A stretch of DNA of 64,000 bases, taken from positions 20,692,287 through 20,756,286 of the forward strand of contig NC_044917.1 in NCBI RefSeq assembly GCF_003576645.1, written 5' to 3'. A program made the translations under genes and the position numbers. The notes under the pieces are model-generated. The model worked only from the letters and a program-made list of their open reading frames with translations. It was not told the origin of the DNA and did no database searches. Origin of the DNA: Ipomoea triloba (taxonomy: Eukaryota > Streptophyta > Magnoliopsida > Solanales > Convolvulaceae). Shown here in pieces: positions 1 through 11,054 of this stretch (the first letter of the stretch is position 1; every line of letters starts with the position of its first letter).

Positions 1-1
1 T

Positions 2-559
2 TCCAAGGTTCGAGCTCAAATTGAAAAGAAAAATGAGCAATACGCTCAAAAGGCCAACAAGGGACGCAAGGCAATAATTTTTAAACCCAGAGATTGGGTT
101 TGGATCCACTACAACAAAAACAGATTTCCAAACCAACGCAAGTCCAAGTTGATGCCTCGAGGAGATGGACCTTTCCAAGTGCTTGAAAGAATCAATGACA
201 ATGCATACAAATTAGATCTTCGAGGTGAGCATAGTGTTTCTTCTACATTTAATGTTGCTGATTTAGCTCCTTTTGAATTTTCAGATTCGGGGACGAATCT
301 TTTTCAAGAAGGGGAGGATGATGAGACCGGAATGCAACAAATAAATGATCCATTAAAAGTCTCGAGTGGCCCGGTAACAAGATCTAAGTCAAGGAAGATT
401 CAAGAGGCTTTTAACACTTTTGTGCAAACAGATTGGAGTCCAACATCTTTTTGTGAAGAAGAAGATCAATCTGGAAAAATAATTCTATTCAATTGTCTTC
501 ACATAAAAACTTTTGAAGACAATTCAGACTTCAGTATCAGATCAAATTTCCCGGTGTGA
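2..559 (+). CDS. Ty3/gypsy polyprotein, C-terminal fragment (integrase C-terminus)
   Basis: The frame is open from the first bases of the window and ends in TGA, so only the last ~185 residues of a larger Gag-Pol are present. The segment around KLMPRGDGPFQVLERINDNA, followed by YKLDLRGEHSVSSTFNVADL, is the conserved end of plant Ty3/gypsy integrases, where the C-terminal domain helps bind the target DNA. The acidic tail after DLAPFEF (roughly the last 90 residues) is the usual variable end. No stop or frameshift interrupts the visible part, so this copy may be young. Transcription would run into the LTR that starts at the stop codon. Assignment to gypsy is firm; the lineage is not determined. 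Confidence 0.88.
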   Translation, partial: SKVRAQIEKKNEQYAQKANKGRKAIIFKPRDWVWIHYNKNRFPNQRKSKLMPRGDGPFQVLERINDNAYKLDLRGEHSVSSTFNVADLAPFEFSDSGTNLFQEGEDDETGMQQINDPLKVSSGPVTRSKSRKIQEAFNTFVQTDWSPTSFCEEEDQSGKIILFNCLHIKTFEDNSDFSIRSNFPV

Positions 560-1217
560 AATTATTTGCAATTATTTACAAGGTGTATTTTTTTTAGGTG
601 GGAAACTACTTTGCAAAATGTTGTATTTTTAATTTTGGGTGGGAAATTATTTTGTATTTTAATTTTGGGTGGGAATTACTTTTACAAAGTTGTAATTTTT
701 TATTTTGGGTGGGATTAGTGACCTAGAATATTTAATACCTTATTTTCCCCTATAAATATCCCATAAACCCAATGGTTTGAGACACACCTTGTAAGAATTC
801 AATTTGAGTGAAATTTCTCTCTTTTCTTTGCATGAGAAGTGCATTGAAGTTTAGGGTGTGTGTGAGAATCATTCAATCTTGGTAGGCTAGTGGGAAGCTA
901 GTTTATCCCCTTATCTTGTTCTTTATATTCACACACATATCCAAAAACCCAAAAAGAATACTATTACTCATATTATATAGCTAATTTTATTTTTGTATCT
1001 TAATTCTAGTGCTAGATTCCTAATACTCTAATTCTTAGCCTTGCTTAATAATCTAAGGGTTGAGAGTATTATTTGTTAGTTTGGTGAGACATTTGTAGAG
1101 TTGGGATCTCAAAATCCAAGAGTCTACAAGGTAAGATCCTCTTTTGGACACGAAAGGTTCTTGAGTGATTCCTTGAGTGTGCACTTATTGCGGGAAGCAA
1201 TCCGTGTACGCATCACA
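555..1217 (+). mobile_element. 3' LTR of the gypsy element
   Basis: The sequence after the polyprotein stop begins TGTGAAATTATT and runs to ..GCATCACA, giving TG...CA limits. It contains a TATA box (tataaat, 751-757) followed by leader-like DNA, as expected of an LTR promoter. Three near-repeats of 'ttttgggtgggaa' lie at 590-715. The right limit is placed where the sequence changes into the AT-rich tandem repeat found again at 3761-4620. The 5' LTR is outside the window, so the boundaries are inferred. Confidence 0.6.
751..757 (+). promoter_or_regulatory. TATA box of the gypsy LTR
   Basis: A tataaat word lies about 195 bp into the LTR and precedes 'cccataaacccaatgg', a typical spacing for the U3/R junction of a plant LTR. 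This is a motif-level call only. Confidence 0.4.
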
Positions 1218-1539
1218 TAATATAGTAATTTTTTTTGAATACTATAATATACATCATATAGCAATTTGATTGTTTACGAATATAAAATAAAAAAATACCA
1301 AGATTAAAATATTTTGAACCATTTTGTTTAAAAATACGCAAAGTTAAACTATTTTGTTTAAGGAATCCATACAGGAATGGAATTGAATAAAATATTTCAT
1401 TAATTTTCGTGTATAATAAGGAATGGAATCATATTTTGAATATTTTGTCAATTTCTGATAAGGAATTATTATATAATATTATGTTGACCGATTTCAAAAT
1501 TTTTGAACTAAAATGAGCGGGAAAGCTAGCACTTCTATT

Positions 1540-1541
<2 letters not shown>
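1217..1541. repeat. Copy 1 of a ~0.3-kb dispersed direct repeat
   Basis: From gattgtttacgaatataaaa (1268) to gggaaagctagcacttctatt (1541) this stretch matches 4233-4289 plus 4667-4922, with small indels. The first ~50 bp is one unit of the AT-rich tandem repeat seen at 3761-4620. No coding potential is visible. Confidence 0.7.
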
Positions 1542-1617
<76 letters not shown>

Positions 1618-1620
<3 letters not shown>

Positions 1621-1859
1621 GGCCCTGTTCACATGAGAACACCTAATTATAGAGGACTATGAGGACTAATCTTACCCAATGAATCAACAATCATAAACGG
1701 CTGAGATTAGAAGTTGATAAGTATGGTAATGGCGCCTAAAATTAATTAGTAAGGGCAAAGAAGATATTTTGCACGAATAATTAGAATTATGGAAGGCTTT
1801 ATATTAACAAATATAGAGTTACTATTAAATTGTAATTAAGGAAGAAAATCAATAATGCC
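1618..1859. mobile_element. (TA)n-flanked fragment, possible MULE end
   Basis: A 242-bp unique block sits between two (TA)n tracts (1548-1617 and 1861-1874). Its left end, cagggccctgttcacatgag, resembles the left ends of the (TA)n-embedded MULEs in this window (ttcacatg / ttcacgtg words close to the TA tract). No matching inverted repeat is seen on the right, so it is at best a truncated or one-ended copy. Confidence 0.35.
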
Positions 1860-2562
1860 ATATATATATATATAGTAATAATTTTTTGGAATCTACACTT
1901 ATAATAAGAGCCAATAATGTTAGACCCTTAACTGGAACTAAAAAAATGTTGGTATAATAGTCTGCTATAAGATATTGTACTTTGTGTTCTTCTTATTGTG
2001 CAACCTCCAATTAAATTCCTAATATATCCTAATCTTTTATAATTCTACCAAATTTTTCCGTTAAATATAACAGAAGTTTAACATTAAATTCTTTAGGCAA
2101 TTTGTTTCTTTATTGCAGTTTTCAAACAAATCGGCAATATTCTATAATACAATTCTGTATAGATTCCTAACTAAACTATTATTCTACCCAAAACAACAGT
2201 ATATAAACCCCTCTCATTCTCACTGGTATTCACCCAAAACTAAACCTAACATATTCTGCAACACACCATCTACTTGGCATTCTATAGGTATGATTGTCAA
2301 AATATTATCATGCTAATTCTATTATTTGTATTTGTACTCATAATGATTGCAGTTTTTTTTTAAATCAATGATGGTATACTCATTAATTAATATAACTTCA
2401 ATATTGCTATGTAAATATATCTATTGTATAATCTGTTGATCTATACTTGTATCATTGTATGTAATGTTGTGGTTCTCATTATATTCCTCTATAATTTACA
2501 CATTTTAGTTACTCCTAACTCCCTAATCTATGGTTTTTGAATTTGTGTTGTGGTTCACATTA

Positions 2563-2778
2563 TATTATTTCATAACATCCTTTATGAACATATTTCCCAT
2601 GGCACAAGGATATTAGTCATGACAAATGCAGTAAAGTTAATTGATATTGACACACAAACTGTGGGCTGAAGTTGTACAGTTCATGTCATTAAGAAAAACG
2701 AACCAAAAAACACCTATTGGAACGCCTGAGAAAAAGTATATACCCATCGTCCTTGAGGATGAAACTGTAAGTAAATAG
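2563..2778 (+). pseudogene. RPA1-like OB-fold exon, degraded copy
   Basis: This copy repeats 2945-3172 at high identity (acatcctttatgaa, acaaactgtgggctg, gaaaaacgaaccaaaaa) but holds an early stop (TGTGGGCTGA) and a frame change after AAACACC. It resembles a DNA-binding domain of the large subunit of replication protein A, which binds single-stranded DNA and is carried as an accessory gene by many plant Helitrons. It arose as a tandem duplication inside the element, together with the adjoining (TTA)n tract. Confidence 0.6.
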
Positions 2779-2792
2779 TAAAAAATTTATCC

Positions 2793-2824
<32 letters not shown>

Positions 2825-2856
2825 TTATTTTTATCATTATTATTATTTTATTTTTA

Positions 2857-2902
<46 letters not shown>

Positions 2903-2944
2903 GACGATGCTCTCATTCACCACCAACATCATTTTATCATTGTT

Positions 2945-3172
2945 GTGGTTCCCATTATATTATTTCATAACATCCTTTATGAATATATATTCCATGACAC
3001 GAGGATATTAGTAATGATAAATGTAACAAAATTAATTGATATTGACACACAAACTTTGGGCTGGAGTTGTACAGTTCATGTCATTAAGAAAAACGAACCA
3101 AAAAACGCTATTGGAACGCCTAAGAAAAAATATACGCTCATCGTACTTGAGGATGAAACAGTAAGTAAATAG
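2945..3172 (+). pseudogene. RPA1-like OB-fold exon fragment
   Basis: The translation contains KLIDIDTQTLGWSCTVHVIK and then KKKYTLIVLEDETVSK, the strand pattern of RPA70 DNA-binding domains in plant Helitrons (I-x-D-I-x-x-x-T-x-x-W / K-Y-x-L-x-V-L-x-D-E). It ends at a GTAAGT-like donor, so it may have been one exon of a longer gene. It is open here but too short to work alone. The next RPA-like exon lies at 3340. Confidence 0.65.
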
Positions 3173-3186
3173 TAAAATTTTTCTCC

Positions 3187-3220
<34 letters not shown>

Positions 3221-3339
3221 TTATTTCATTTTATTTTTATCATTATCAGTATAATTATTATTATGAAGATGCTCTCATTCACCACCAATATCATTATAAA
3301 TGCTATATCTAAATACAAGGAACTCGGATTCAATCAATA

Positions 3340-3537
3340 GTGTTTGATAATGACATTGGAATGTATGATATCACTTTACAAACCAACAAATGGTACATCA
3401 TCTCAAATGTCATTGTCAAACATGTCCGCACAACCTATAAAGTATTTGATCACAAATACAATTACACATGGATTTTAAATGGTCAGACTGGTGTCCAAAC
3501 AAGTGACAATGATGACACTCTATTTGCTCCCATGTAA
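3340..3537 (+). pseudogene. Second RPA1-like exon fragment
   Basis: The peptide VFDNDIGMYDITLQTNKWYI followed by ISNVIVKHVRTTYKVFDHKY fits the 'N-D-I..Y..T-L-x..Y-I-S-N' segment of RPA70-type proteins, downstream of the OB piece at 2945. It ends CCCATGTAAGTG, a possible splice donor. It is part of the same decayed accessory gene of the Helitron. Confidence 0.6.
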
Positions 3538-3735
3538 GTGGTTTATTTATTTATACTTATTTTAGTTGCAATTTAGCTATTTACAATTTCGTTATGTTTT
3601 ATTAAAATATATAAGCATCGAGACTATTTATTTGATTTTTATTAATTTAGCATTTTTTTTCTCTCATTATTATATGACTACTTTAATCAATTAAAGAACA
3701 CTAATTTAAAAGTATGCATTGGGCATTGGTTTAAT

Positions 3736-3760
3736 CGCGCAACGCGCGTGTGATAACTAG
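3736..3760 (+). terminator. Helitron 3' hairpin and CTAG end
   Basis: A 5-bp GC stem with loop AAC is followed by tgtgataa and CTAG, then the host T. In Helitrons this hairpin signals the end of rolling-circle transfer. Confidence 0.75.
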
Positions 3761-4616
3761 TACTATAATATACATCATATAGTAATTCGATTGTTGGAAT
3801 TTTTTTTTGAATATTATCATTAGAGGAATTTAATTACGTACATTAACATAATATAGTAAAATTTTTTGGAATACTATAATATACACCATATAGTAATTTG
3901 ATTGTTGGAATTTTTTTTTTTTAATATTATCATGAGAGGAATTTAATTACGTACATTAACATAATATAGTAATATTTTTTTAATACTATAATATACATCA
4001 TATAGTAATTTGATTGTTGGAATTTTTTTTTTCAATATTATCATGAGAGGAATTTAATTACGTACATTAACATAATATAGTAATATTTTTTTTGAATACT
4101 ATAATATACATCATATAGTAATTTGTTTGTTGGAATTTTTTTTGAATATTATCATCAGAGGAATTTAATTACGCACATTAACATAATATAGTATTTTTTT
4201 TGAATACTATAATATACATCATATAGTAATTTGATTGTTTACGAATATAAAATAAAAAAAATACGCAAGATTAAAATATTTTGAACCATTATTGAATTGC
4301 ATGGTATATTATCATGAGAGGAATTTAATTACGTACATTAACATAATATAGTAATATATTTTTTGAATACAATAATATACATCATATAGTAATTTGATTG
4401 TTGGATTTTTTTTGAATATTATCATGAGAGGAATTTAATTCCGTACATTAACATAATATAGTTATATTTTTTTGGAATACTATAATATACATCATATAGT
4501 AATTTGATTGTTGGATTTATTTTTTTTTTGAATATTATCATGAGAGGAATTTAATTCCGTACATTAACATAGTATAATAATATTTTTTGAATACTATAAT
4601 ATACATCATATAGTAA

Positions 4617-4618
<2 letters not shown>
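3761..4618. repeat. AT-rich tandem repeat, period ~110 bp, about seven units
   Basis: The anchor gattgttgg (or a close variant) recurs at about 3789, 3900, 4012, 4125, 4233, 4396 and 4506, giving steps of 108-113 bp and one of 163. Each unit contains atgagaggaatttaatta, cattaacataatatag and atactataatatacatcata. Single units also occur at ~1217-1268. A (TA)n tract (4619-4657) ends the array. Confidence 0.85.
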
Positions 4619-4662
<44 letters not shown>

Positions 4663-4666
4663 TTAA

Positions 4667-4922
4667 AAATACGCAAGGTTAAACTATTTTGTTTAAGGAA
4701 TCCATACAGGAATGGAATTGAATAAAATATTTCATTAATTTCCGTGTATAATAAAGAATGGAATCATATTTTGAATATTTTGTCAATTTTAGCCATAAAT
4801 AAGGAATGATAAAGAATAATAAGGAATGCTAGAATTTTTGATAAGGAATTATAATATAATATTATGTTGACCGATTTCAAAACTTTTGTACTAAAATGAG
4901 CGGGAAAGCTAGCACTTCTATT
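4667..4922. repeat. Copy 2 of the ~0.3-kb dispersed direct repeat
   Basis: It matches 1330-1541 almost base for base, apart from a ~45-bp stretch (atttttagccataaataagg onward) present only here. The two copies bracket the Helitron and most of the tandem array. Confidence 0.75.
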
Positions 4923-6096
4923 AAGTGTTTCCAATTCTAACAAGTAACTAAAATTATTATGACACTCCAATTCTAACAAGTAACTAAAATTATTGGTTTT
5001 CAAAAAAATATAGATAAACTATAAGATGTAAAATAAATTTTGTCAAACTTAACTCAAATCTCACTATTATCTTAAAACGCACCCAAAATACTAGAATCGT
5101 AAAAGAAAGATTATGTTTTAGAGATTTTTTTTTTGGGTTTTTGTTGAGCCATAACTGAAGAGTGAGAAGAGGAAAAAAAAACTGGCGACCACCCAATGCT
5201 CCCAGCAAGTGCATACAATGCATGCACAATGCGCACAAGCGTTTTTTTTTTTTTTTTTTTTTTAACTCATACCAAATACCTACATAGCGTAAACACCCCA
5301 TCTCTCTCATCTCTTCTCCATCTAGAAAATAAAAAAATCTGACCAAAAATTCAAAAAACACCAATCGGTGATGATCTGACTTAAGAATTAGCCAACACAA
5401 AGAATAATGCAAAGTTTTCACATGCTTATTTTCATTTTAATAATAGTCTGTAAGGAGTTTTAAGTAGTTAATAAACTATAATCAATGTATAGAGGAATTG
5501 AAGTCCCATCAACATATACAAATGATATTTTTTATAAAAACATATATTACAAATTTCTTAATTTTGATAAAAAAAAAATTGAAGTAATAAAGATGAGTCA
5601 AAATAGGGCTACAACCCACATGCTACTGTCCATAAGAAACAACACTGTCTTTGAACCATGTTTGGTTGTTGAGAGTTATTTTACTTTTAAATTAGTACTA
5701 CCAATAGAAGCCCCAACTTGTCATCAGATAAGTTAACAAACCCACAGTTTTGAAATCAAACAAAAACATTTCCAAAAACAATTAACATTAAACAAACTAA
5801 AAAAAAAATTGTTGCCATTCTCTAATGTCATGTTCTGCACCAACCAAACCATTAAAATAGTCACCGACCTATCCTATAAAAATATGACTGGTGGGACAAC
5901 CCAAAGTTGGTCTGGTTTAGTAATCACAAGATTTCAAGTTTTACTTTTGATGAAAGCGGCCTATTAACCGTCTTAGTTTGAGTTGGTCAACAATGAACAA
6001 TCTAGGCTCGTTTATATCCTCGTGGTCATTTTTCTGCTAAGGTCACAAGACAGGGTTTACCTTTACATACCTTTTAAATAGTGGCTGCAGATTTCT
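4923..6096. other. Intergenic, no gene recognised
   Basis: Low-complexity AT-rich sequence with a T22-type run near 5241-5262. Open frames here (for example 4990-5421 minus) are homopolymer-rich and match nothing I recognise. Confidence 0.5.
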
Positions 6097-6271
6097 CAAT
6101 CATTATTACATGGACCATAGTCCACACACCACAAATAAAAAGTACTTTATTTGTGTGCATAAAGTACATTATTTTATATATTATCAAATAATGTACATTC
6201 AATAAAAAACAATATACTTTTAGTATATTAAAAATTTATTTTATATTCATGGTCCACACAATAATTTGACC
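6097..6271. mobile_element. Small MITE, possibly Mutator-like
   Basis: The ends catggaccatagtccaca and tggtccacacaataatttga form an imperfect inverted repeat. They resemble the ends of the two well-bounded elements at 36129-36681 and 37717-37969 (TGGTCCACAnnATAATTTG). No clear 9-bp target duplication is seen. Confidence 0.4.
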
Positions 6272-7074
6272 AGATGTCAGTAGTCAACAAAAAAAATGGC
6301 TTGTGTGATAATGTGTTGTTTCACATACAGAGCCAGCAACTGTGATTTGTCTTCAACCAAGATGTTCTGCAATTCACATAAATCTGATACCAAGACATTG
6401 TCTGGGGCATCAGTTTAGGAAAGCATGAAATAGTTTTCCAACAGTGAGTCAATAGAGACAGCTATTCAAGTATATATATATATGGAGACATGCATGATGT
6501 GTATCTCTTGTTCATGGCAGGTTCGTAGTATGACTGCATTCAGCTTCACAATTCTGAATTCACATATAGGTAGGCAGGAAAAAACATTTTCAAATGGTAT
6601 GACTGGTACAAATTAAAGAAAGCATCCATCTTTTTCATCAGTTTCAGATAGTTGAATGAAAGGGAACTGAAACACTTGTGTTTTTATTGCTTACATGGCT
6701 ATGGCTGTACAGCTCATATGGTTGTACAAATTAAAATCTAACCTAAGGGTTCAGGGAATCTGAACCAGCTTGAGATGAAAGAATGGATGGATCTCATTAC
6801 ATTTTTGCTAAAGAATGAAAGAATATAATCATCAGGTTAGGAATTAATAAGGTTCTATAACCTCTAGTTTGATCTCTCTACTTTGATGTGAACCCGAGTT
6901 TCCATGTTTTGTGTGTCCTTTAATTAGCTGGAAACTGGGGTGAGAAAGTGGATCATCAGAGTCATAGACAGACAAGCAAGTTCCTCTGATCTTCGATATG
7001 ATCTTCTGCGGGCTAGCTATAATCCTGATTCAAGAACTCTATGGAACAGCTTAATTGTTCTTGGTTCTTCATTT
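6272..7074. other. 3' flank of the Nudix gene
   Basis: No second gene is visible. The part next to the stop (7020-7075) is an imperfect copy of the end of the coding region, sharing tggaacagc...cttcatttct, which suggests a local duplication. Confidence 0.45.
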
Positions 7075-8709
7075 CTATGCAGACTGTGGGATCCTCAAGA
7101 ATTCAATGGAACAGCAGCTTGTTCGGGGATCTTCATTTCTGTGATGCAGACTTTGAGCTACAATGCTGAGGGGTTCATCACTCACCAAGATCTCTATCAG
7201 TAACTGATGATGATGATGAGGCTCTTCCACCTTTCTTTTCAGACTCTGAGCTAAACTACTGCCACTGCTTTGCTCCTCCTTGCTCGTCGTCAACACTTCT
7301 ATCCAATAACCTTCTTCCTCAGCTACAACGTCGTTCATCAACATTTCATCCTCCTTTTTCTGCACACTCTCACCAACAACACTACTCATTCTCATTTCTT
7401 GTTTGCTGTTCCCTTGCACACTCACACTTTGGGCCAAAATTTCAATGCTTGGCTCTAATTCAATATTCCTCAGCATTTGTTCTGTCACCATGCCATTTCT
7501 TGCCTCAATATTCTCATCATCATCTTCTTCTTCATCTTCTTGTTGTTGAAGGGTAAGCTGAGAAACCAAGAGATCCAAAGCTTCCTTCATCCATGGATGA
7601 AAGCATACTTCCATGGCTTCCCTATACGACACCTGAAAAAATCAACATCATCACTTGTTCGTTCTTGCACGTACTACTGGAAAATAAAATATAATCCCCG
7701 GGATGGGATCAAATTAGAACAGAAATAATGATACCCATGCTCGTTGGCGAACATCTTTCTCAGGCCAATCGTCAAGCTCCTCCACAACAATCAAAGGCAG
7801 CATGAACCCCTCATGTAATACTCCTAGGCTCTTGCTCTTAAAAAACCATTTGCCTAAACAACTCTGCAATATAATAATTAACATAAGATCGATCGATCAG
7901 ACAATATAATGAAACAAAAGTAAACATGAAACCTTAATTAGTGTATATATGTGTGCTTACCCCAACCTCTCCATATATTCCAGCCTCCTCAAAGGTTTCT
8001 CGAAGCGCTGCTTCTTCCAAAGATTCATCCTGTTCCCAACCACCCTATTCATTCCAAGATTGAACATGAAGATGTCAATTATGGAGGGAAAGTAAGGAAT
8101 CAGACAATTCAATTCCAAATTCAAGAACCATAACTTTGAATCCTATTAAAAAAACCAACATGGGGTGGGGGTTCATGTAGTTCGATCTACCTTAGGAAAC
8201 ATCATCCTTGGACTTTTCTGAGAGCTGACCAGAAGGAATTCCAGATCATCAACTAGGGGGGCCCCATCAATAATGGACTTGCCTTCCCTGTATCTGTACG
8301 GAATGCAGCTGCATCATACAACATTGCACCAACAAATGTCAATAATCATTAATACCTCAAAAAGGGATGGATTATCATATATACTTTAGTTTGGATTTGA
8401 ATTACTGTTCTTTTATCCCACCCTTTTCTTGCATTTAATCACTAATAAACTTACTCAAGCCAAATAAAAATCTCAACTTTTTCCTTAAATTTTAAAAACC
8501 CAGATGAGAATTCAACCTTGATTTTCCCCTCACCCACAGAAAGATATTTCTCCTAATTCAATTTTAAAAAAAAAAATCAAGAAAACCCAAAAGTTAAAGT
8601 GAAGAACATGGTATACATACCCAACAACCTGGCGACAACCTTGAACATTATACCTCTGCAAGTCCCTCCCAGTACGAGAACACATAGAATCCACCTTGGT
8701 GAGTTTCAT
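7075..8709 (-). CDS. Nudix hydrolase (plant NUDT12/16/17/18/21-like), five exons
   Basis: Exons on the minus strand are 8709-8621, 8308-8191, 8044-7961, 7863-7735 and 7632-7075. All borders are GT-AG and the joined frame is open (about 325 aa). Exon 1 gives MCSRTGRDLQRYNVQGCRQV, typical of this plant clade. Exon 3 holds the Nudix box G-G-W-E-x-D-E...REtfEEAG, which binds Mg2+ and the diphosphate bond. Exon 4 has LGKWFFKSKS and HEGFMLPLIV; exon 5 starts with EVCFHPWMKEALDLLV. The family cleaves nucleoside diphosphates linked to another group or diphosphoinositol polyphosphates; the exact substrate cannot be told from sequence. Most relatives end ~20 residues after WMKEALD. This one continues for about 150 residues that are acidic and Gln/Ser-rich. 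The start at 8709 could move to the Met eight codons in (8685). It is the only intact host-type gene in the window. Confidence 0.9.
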
Positions 8710-9070
8710 ATCTTATTTTTTGGCACAAACCTGAAACCCCCTTGCTTCCTCAGAACAAAATATTAAGGTTTATTAACAGACAACAAAAGAAGAAGAAGAA
8801 AGACTCAAAGAAATGATCTGAAGAGAAGTTTTGAGGTTTTGGGTGTCTGTCATGAACTGTAGTAGAGCTAAATTAGGAAATTTGGTCGAAAGTTTTATGG
8901 GATGGATGAACTACAAATGTTTGTGATATCTTGTTTTTGCTGCTCTATCTGCTACGAAGCCTGAGGAGAGGGTGTGTCTACTCCTTTAATAAGCATCACA
9001 GACCCCCGGGAATACAGCGTGGGGTTGGGCGTGTGGGCTTAGCCTGGGGTCAATCATTACTTTATTATTA

Positions 9071-9112
<42 letters not shown>

Positions 9113-9371
9113 AATTATTAATTCCGAAGTATTATTATCATTATTTTATTATTTATCTTTAATGGGGGTTGTATTTTCTGGGAAGGAGGTTGCCGGTTGC
9201 ATGTTGGACCACATACGAGAGAGTATACACGGCGCGGTCAGTAAGTACATTACAAAATTTTCAATTTACCTCCAATTTTTTAGGTACCATTTTTTTTACT
9301 TTTAAATGAGTTTTCTTGACTTCTCACGTGTCAGATATTAATTTTACAAAAACTTTTTAAAATATAATGGA
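8710..9371. other. Upstream region of the Nudix gene
   Basis: It includes the 5' leader (reading leftward, with a CTT-rich stretch complementary to aagaagaagaagaaag at 8790) and the (TTA)n microsatellite at 9062-9108. A weak TATA-like word on the minus strand lies near 8985-8995. No other gene is seen. Confidence 0.4.
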
Positions 9372-10466
9372 ATAATTTTTAGGGAAAATTGTGAGTTTGG
9401 TTCTTGAGTTTTAATCAAGTTTCGACTCAGTCCTTAAGATATAACCGTATCTGAGTTCACTCCCTCAATTATTTGCAAAGTGGCGAGTTTAGTCCCAGAT
9501 CGTTAAATTTGACCAAAAATAAAAAATATTTAAAATTTGAGGGTAAAGTAGGAAATTCACATTTTATTCTCTTTATTATATCAAAATCACTTTCACAACA
9601 TTATTTTTAATTTCATAGTCTCTTATTTCAAGATTCTTCAATTCTAAAAGCATTTCAACAACTTTAATATGACTTGTTAGAAACCAGACTCTTGTATAAC
9701 AAACTTAAGACTTAGCACAAATAAAGAAACACTTGATCATTATCTTCAAGCGTGTGAAACACATTATCCTAACAATTTTTTATTTTCTTTACTAAGCAAC
9801 AAATGTAATCAAACCAGAACTTTTGAGATACAAAATAATGTCAAATTTCTCAAGTTGCTTTTATGATAAGTTTACTAACGGAATAACTTGAGATTTTTAG
9901 TATGTAAAAAATAATTATTCCGTATGCACTAGTTTAGTCAATAATCATTTTTAGAATTTTCATAACTGAGTCTCAGGTCCTCATTCATTACTCTAGTTTT
10001 TAAAAAGACAGAGGAGGTGATAGACATACAAAATATAATTTTCATATATTGTCATGATATATGATTCGTGATTAAGTTACTGCAGAGCTTACGAAAGAAT
10101 TTTACGTACTAAAAATCTCAAGTTACTCCCTTAGTGAATTTGTCATAAAAATAACCTGAGAAATTTGACATCTTTTTGTATTTCAAAAGTTACGGTTTGA
10201 TTATCTTTGATGTTTTGTAAGAGAAATCATAAGCTTTTAAGATGGTGTGTTTCACACGCCTAAAGATAATGATCAAGTGTTTCTTTGTCTGTACTAAGTC
10301 TTAAATTTGTTATACGAGAACCAGGTTCCTAACAAGTGATATTAAAATTATTGAAATGCTTTTAGAATTGAAGAATCTTGAAATAAGAGTCTAAGAAGTT
10401 AAAAATAATGTTGTGAAGGTGATTTTGATATAATAAAGAGAATAAAATGTGAATTTCCTACTTTTT
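9372..10466. mobile_element. Long foldback element, right end truncated
   Basis: Bases 9545-9925 and 10100-10466 are reverse complements with scattered mismatches. Examples are aaagtaggaaattcacattt against aaatgtgaatttcctacttt, and ataacttgagatttttagta against tactaaaaatctcaagttac. They are separated by a ~175-bp spacer. The left 170 bp (9375-9544, starting gggaaaattgtgagtttggt) has no partner on the right because LTR-like DNA begins at 10467. RNA from here could fold into a ~370-bp hairpin. Confidence 0.75.
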
Positions 10467-11054
10467 AAATTTCCTATCTTTGCATGTATTTTAGCATGTT
10501 TTGTCTTTCTTTTAAGTCTTTCACGGTGTATCTATTTCATAATGTCAAAAGTATCTATTTTCCCTAAACCTATATTCTATAATAAGTTGATTTGTTCTTT
10601 TTATGAGCTTATGTGGTATTCATTACTTGATGCTCTATGTGATTGTCTGAATCACTCGTTTTTCAAAACCCCTTTCAATTTTGGATCTTTGAATGATGAC
10701 TGCGATTGCCAGGAGTTAGATTAGTTTAGTTTCTTTTTGTACTTAGCTCCTAGGTTGTTGATCCATTTTCCTAGTTTGATTATTTATGATGTAGACTTTT
10801 ATTATGATGTTTCCGCTGTTTTGTTGGTGCTTAGACACTGGGGTCTAAGAACCCCTTTGATTTAGACTACTTTTGGTTGGATTAGACTTTAGCTTAGCTA
10901 GGTAGTTAGACTTGTATGTTTGGCTACGACGGTAGCACCCCCGATGTGCTAGTTGGTAGAATCTGATGTTTTGAAAGTTAATGCTTAATCATTATTTTTA
11001 TGATTTAGAATTCTTATTACCCTAGGCTTGAATGTGTTAAAATCGAGAGTGTTA
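10467..11054 (+). mobile_element. LTR fragment ending in ..GTGTTACA
   Basis: The block lies between the foldback element and the CACTA remnant and ends tcgagagtgttaca. It resembles the 3' terminus of the TGTAACACCC...GGGTGTTACA LTR group also seen at 21806, 42249 and 48697. No polyprotein is present and the left end is not intact. Confidence 0.4.

Larger units (their letters stand above)
1892..3760 (+). mobile_element. Non-autonomous Helitron with RPA-derived sequence
   Basis: The element starts with TC (tctacact) after an A and ends in CTAG before a T, the Helitron rule. A GC hairpin (cgcgc-aac-gcgcg, 3736-3748) lies eight bases before the CTAG. Joining the flanks (..attttttgga+a / tactataatatac..) recreates exactly the unit found in the neighbouring tandem repeat, for example near 4465, so both borders are supported by an empty-site reconstruction. 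Inside are RPA-like exons and a TATA-like word (tatataaac, near 2201), but no Rep/helicase gene. It would have depended on another Helitron for rolling-circle transposition. Confidence 0.85.

Noticed and set aside
4990..5421. A 143-residue minus-strand ORF
   Set aside because: Contains poly-Lys from a T-run and no recognisable motif or splice context.
7270..7728. Plus-strand ORFs across the Nudix gene
   Set aside because: Antisense shadows of the last exon and its intron.
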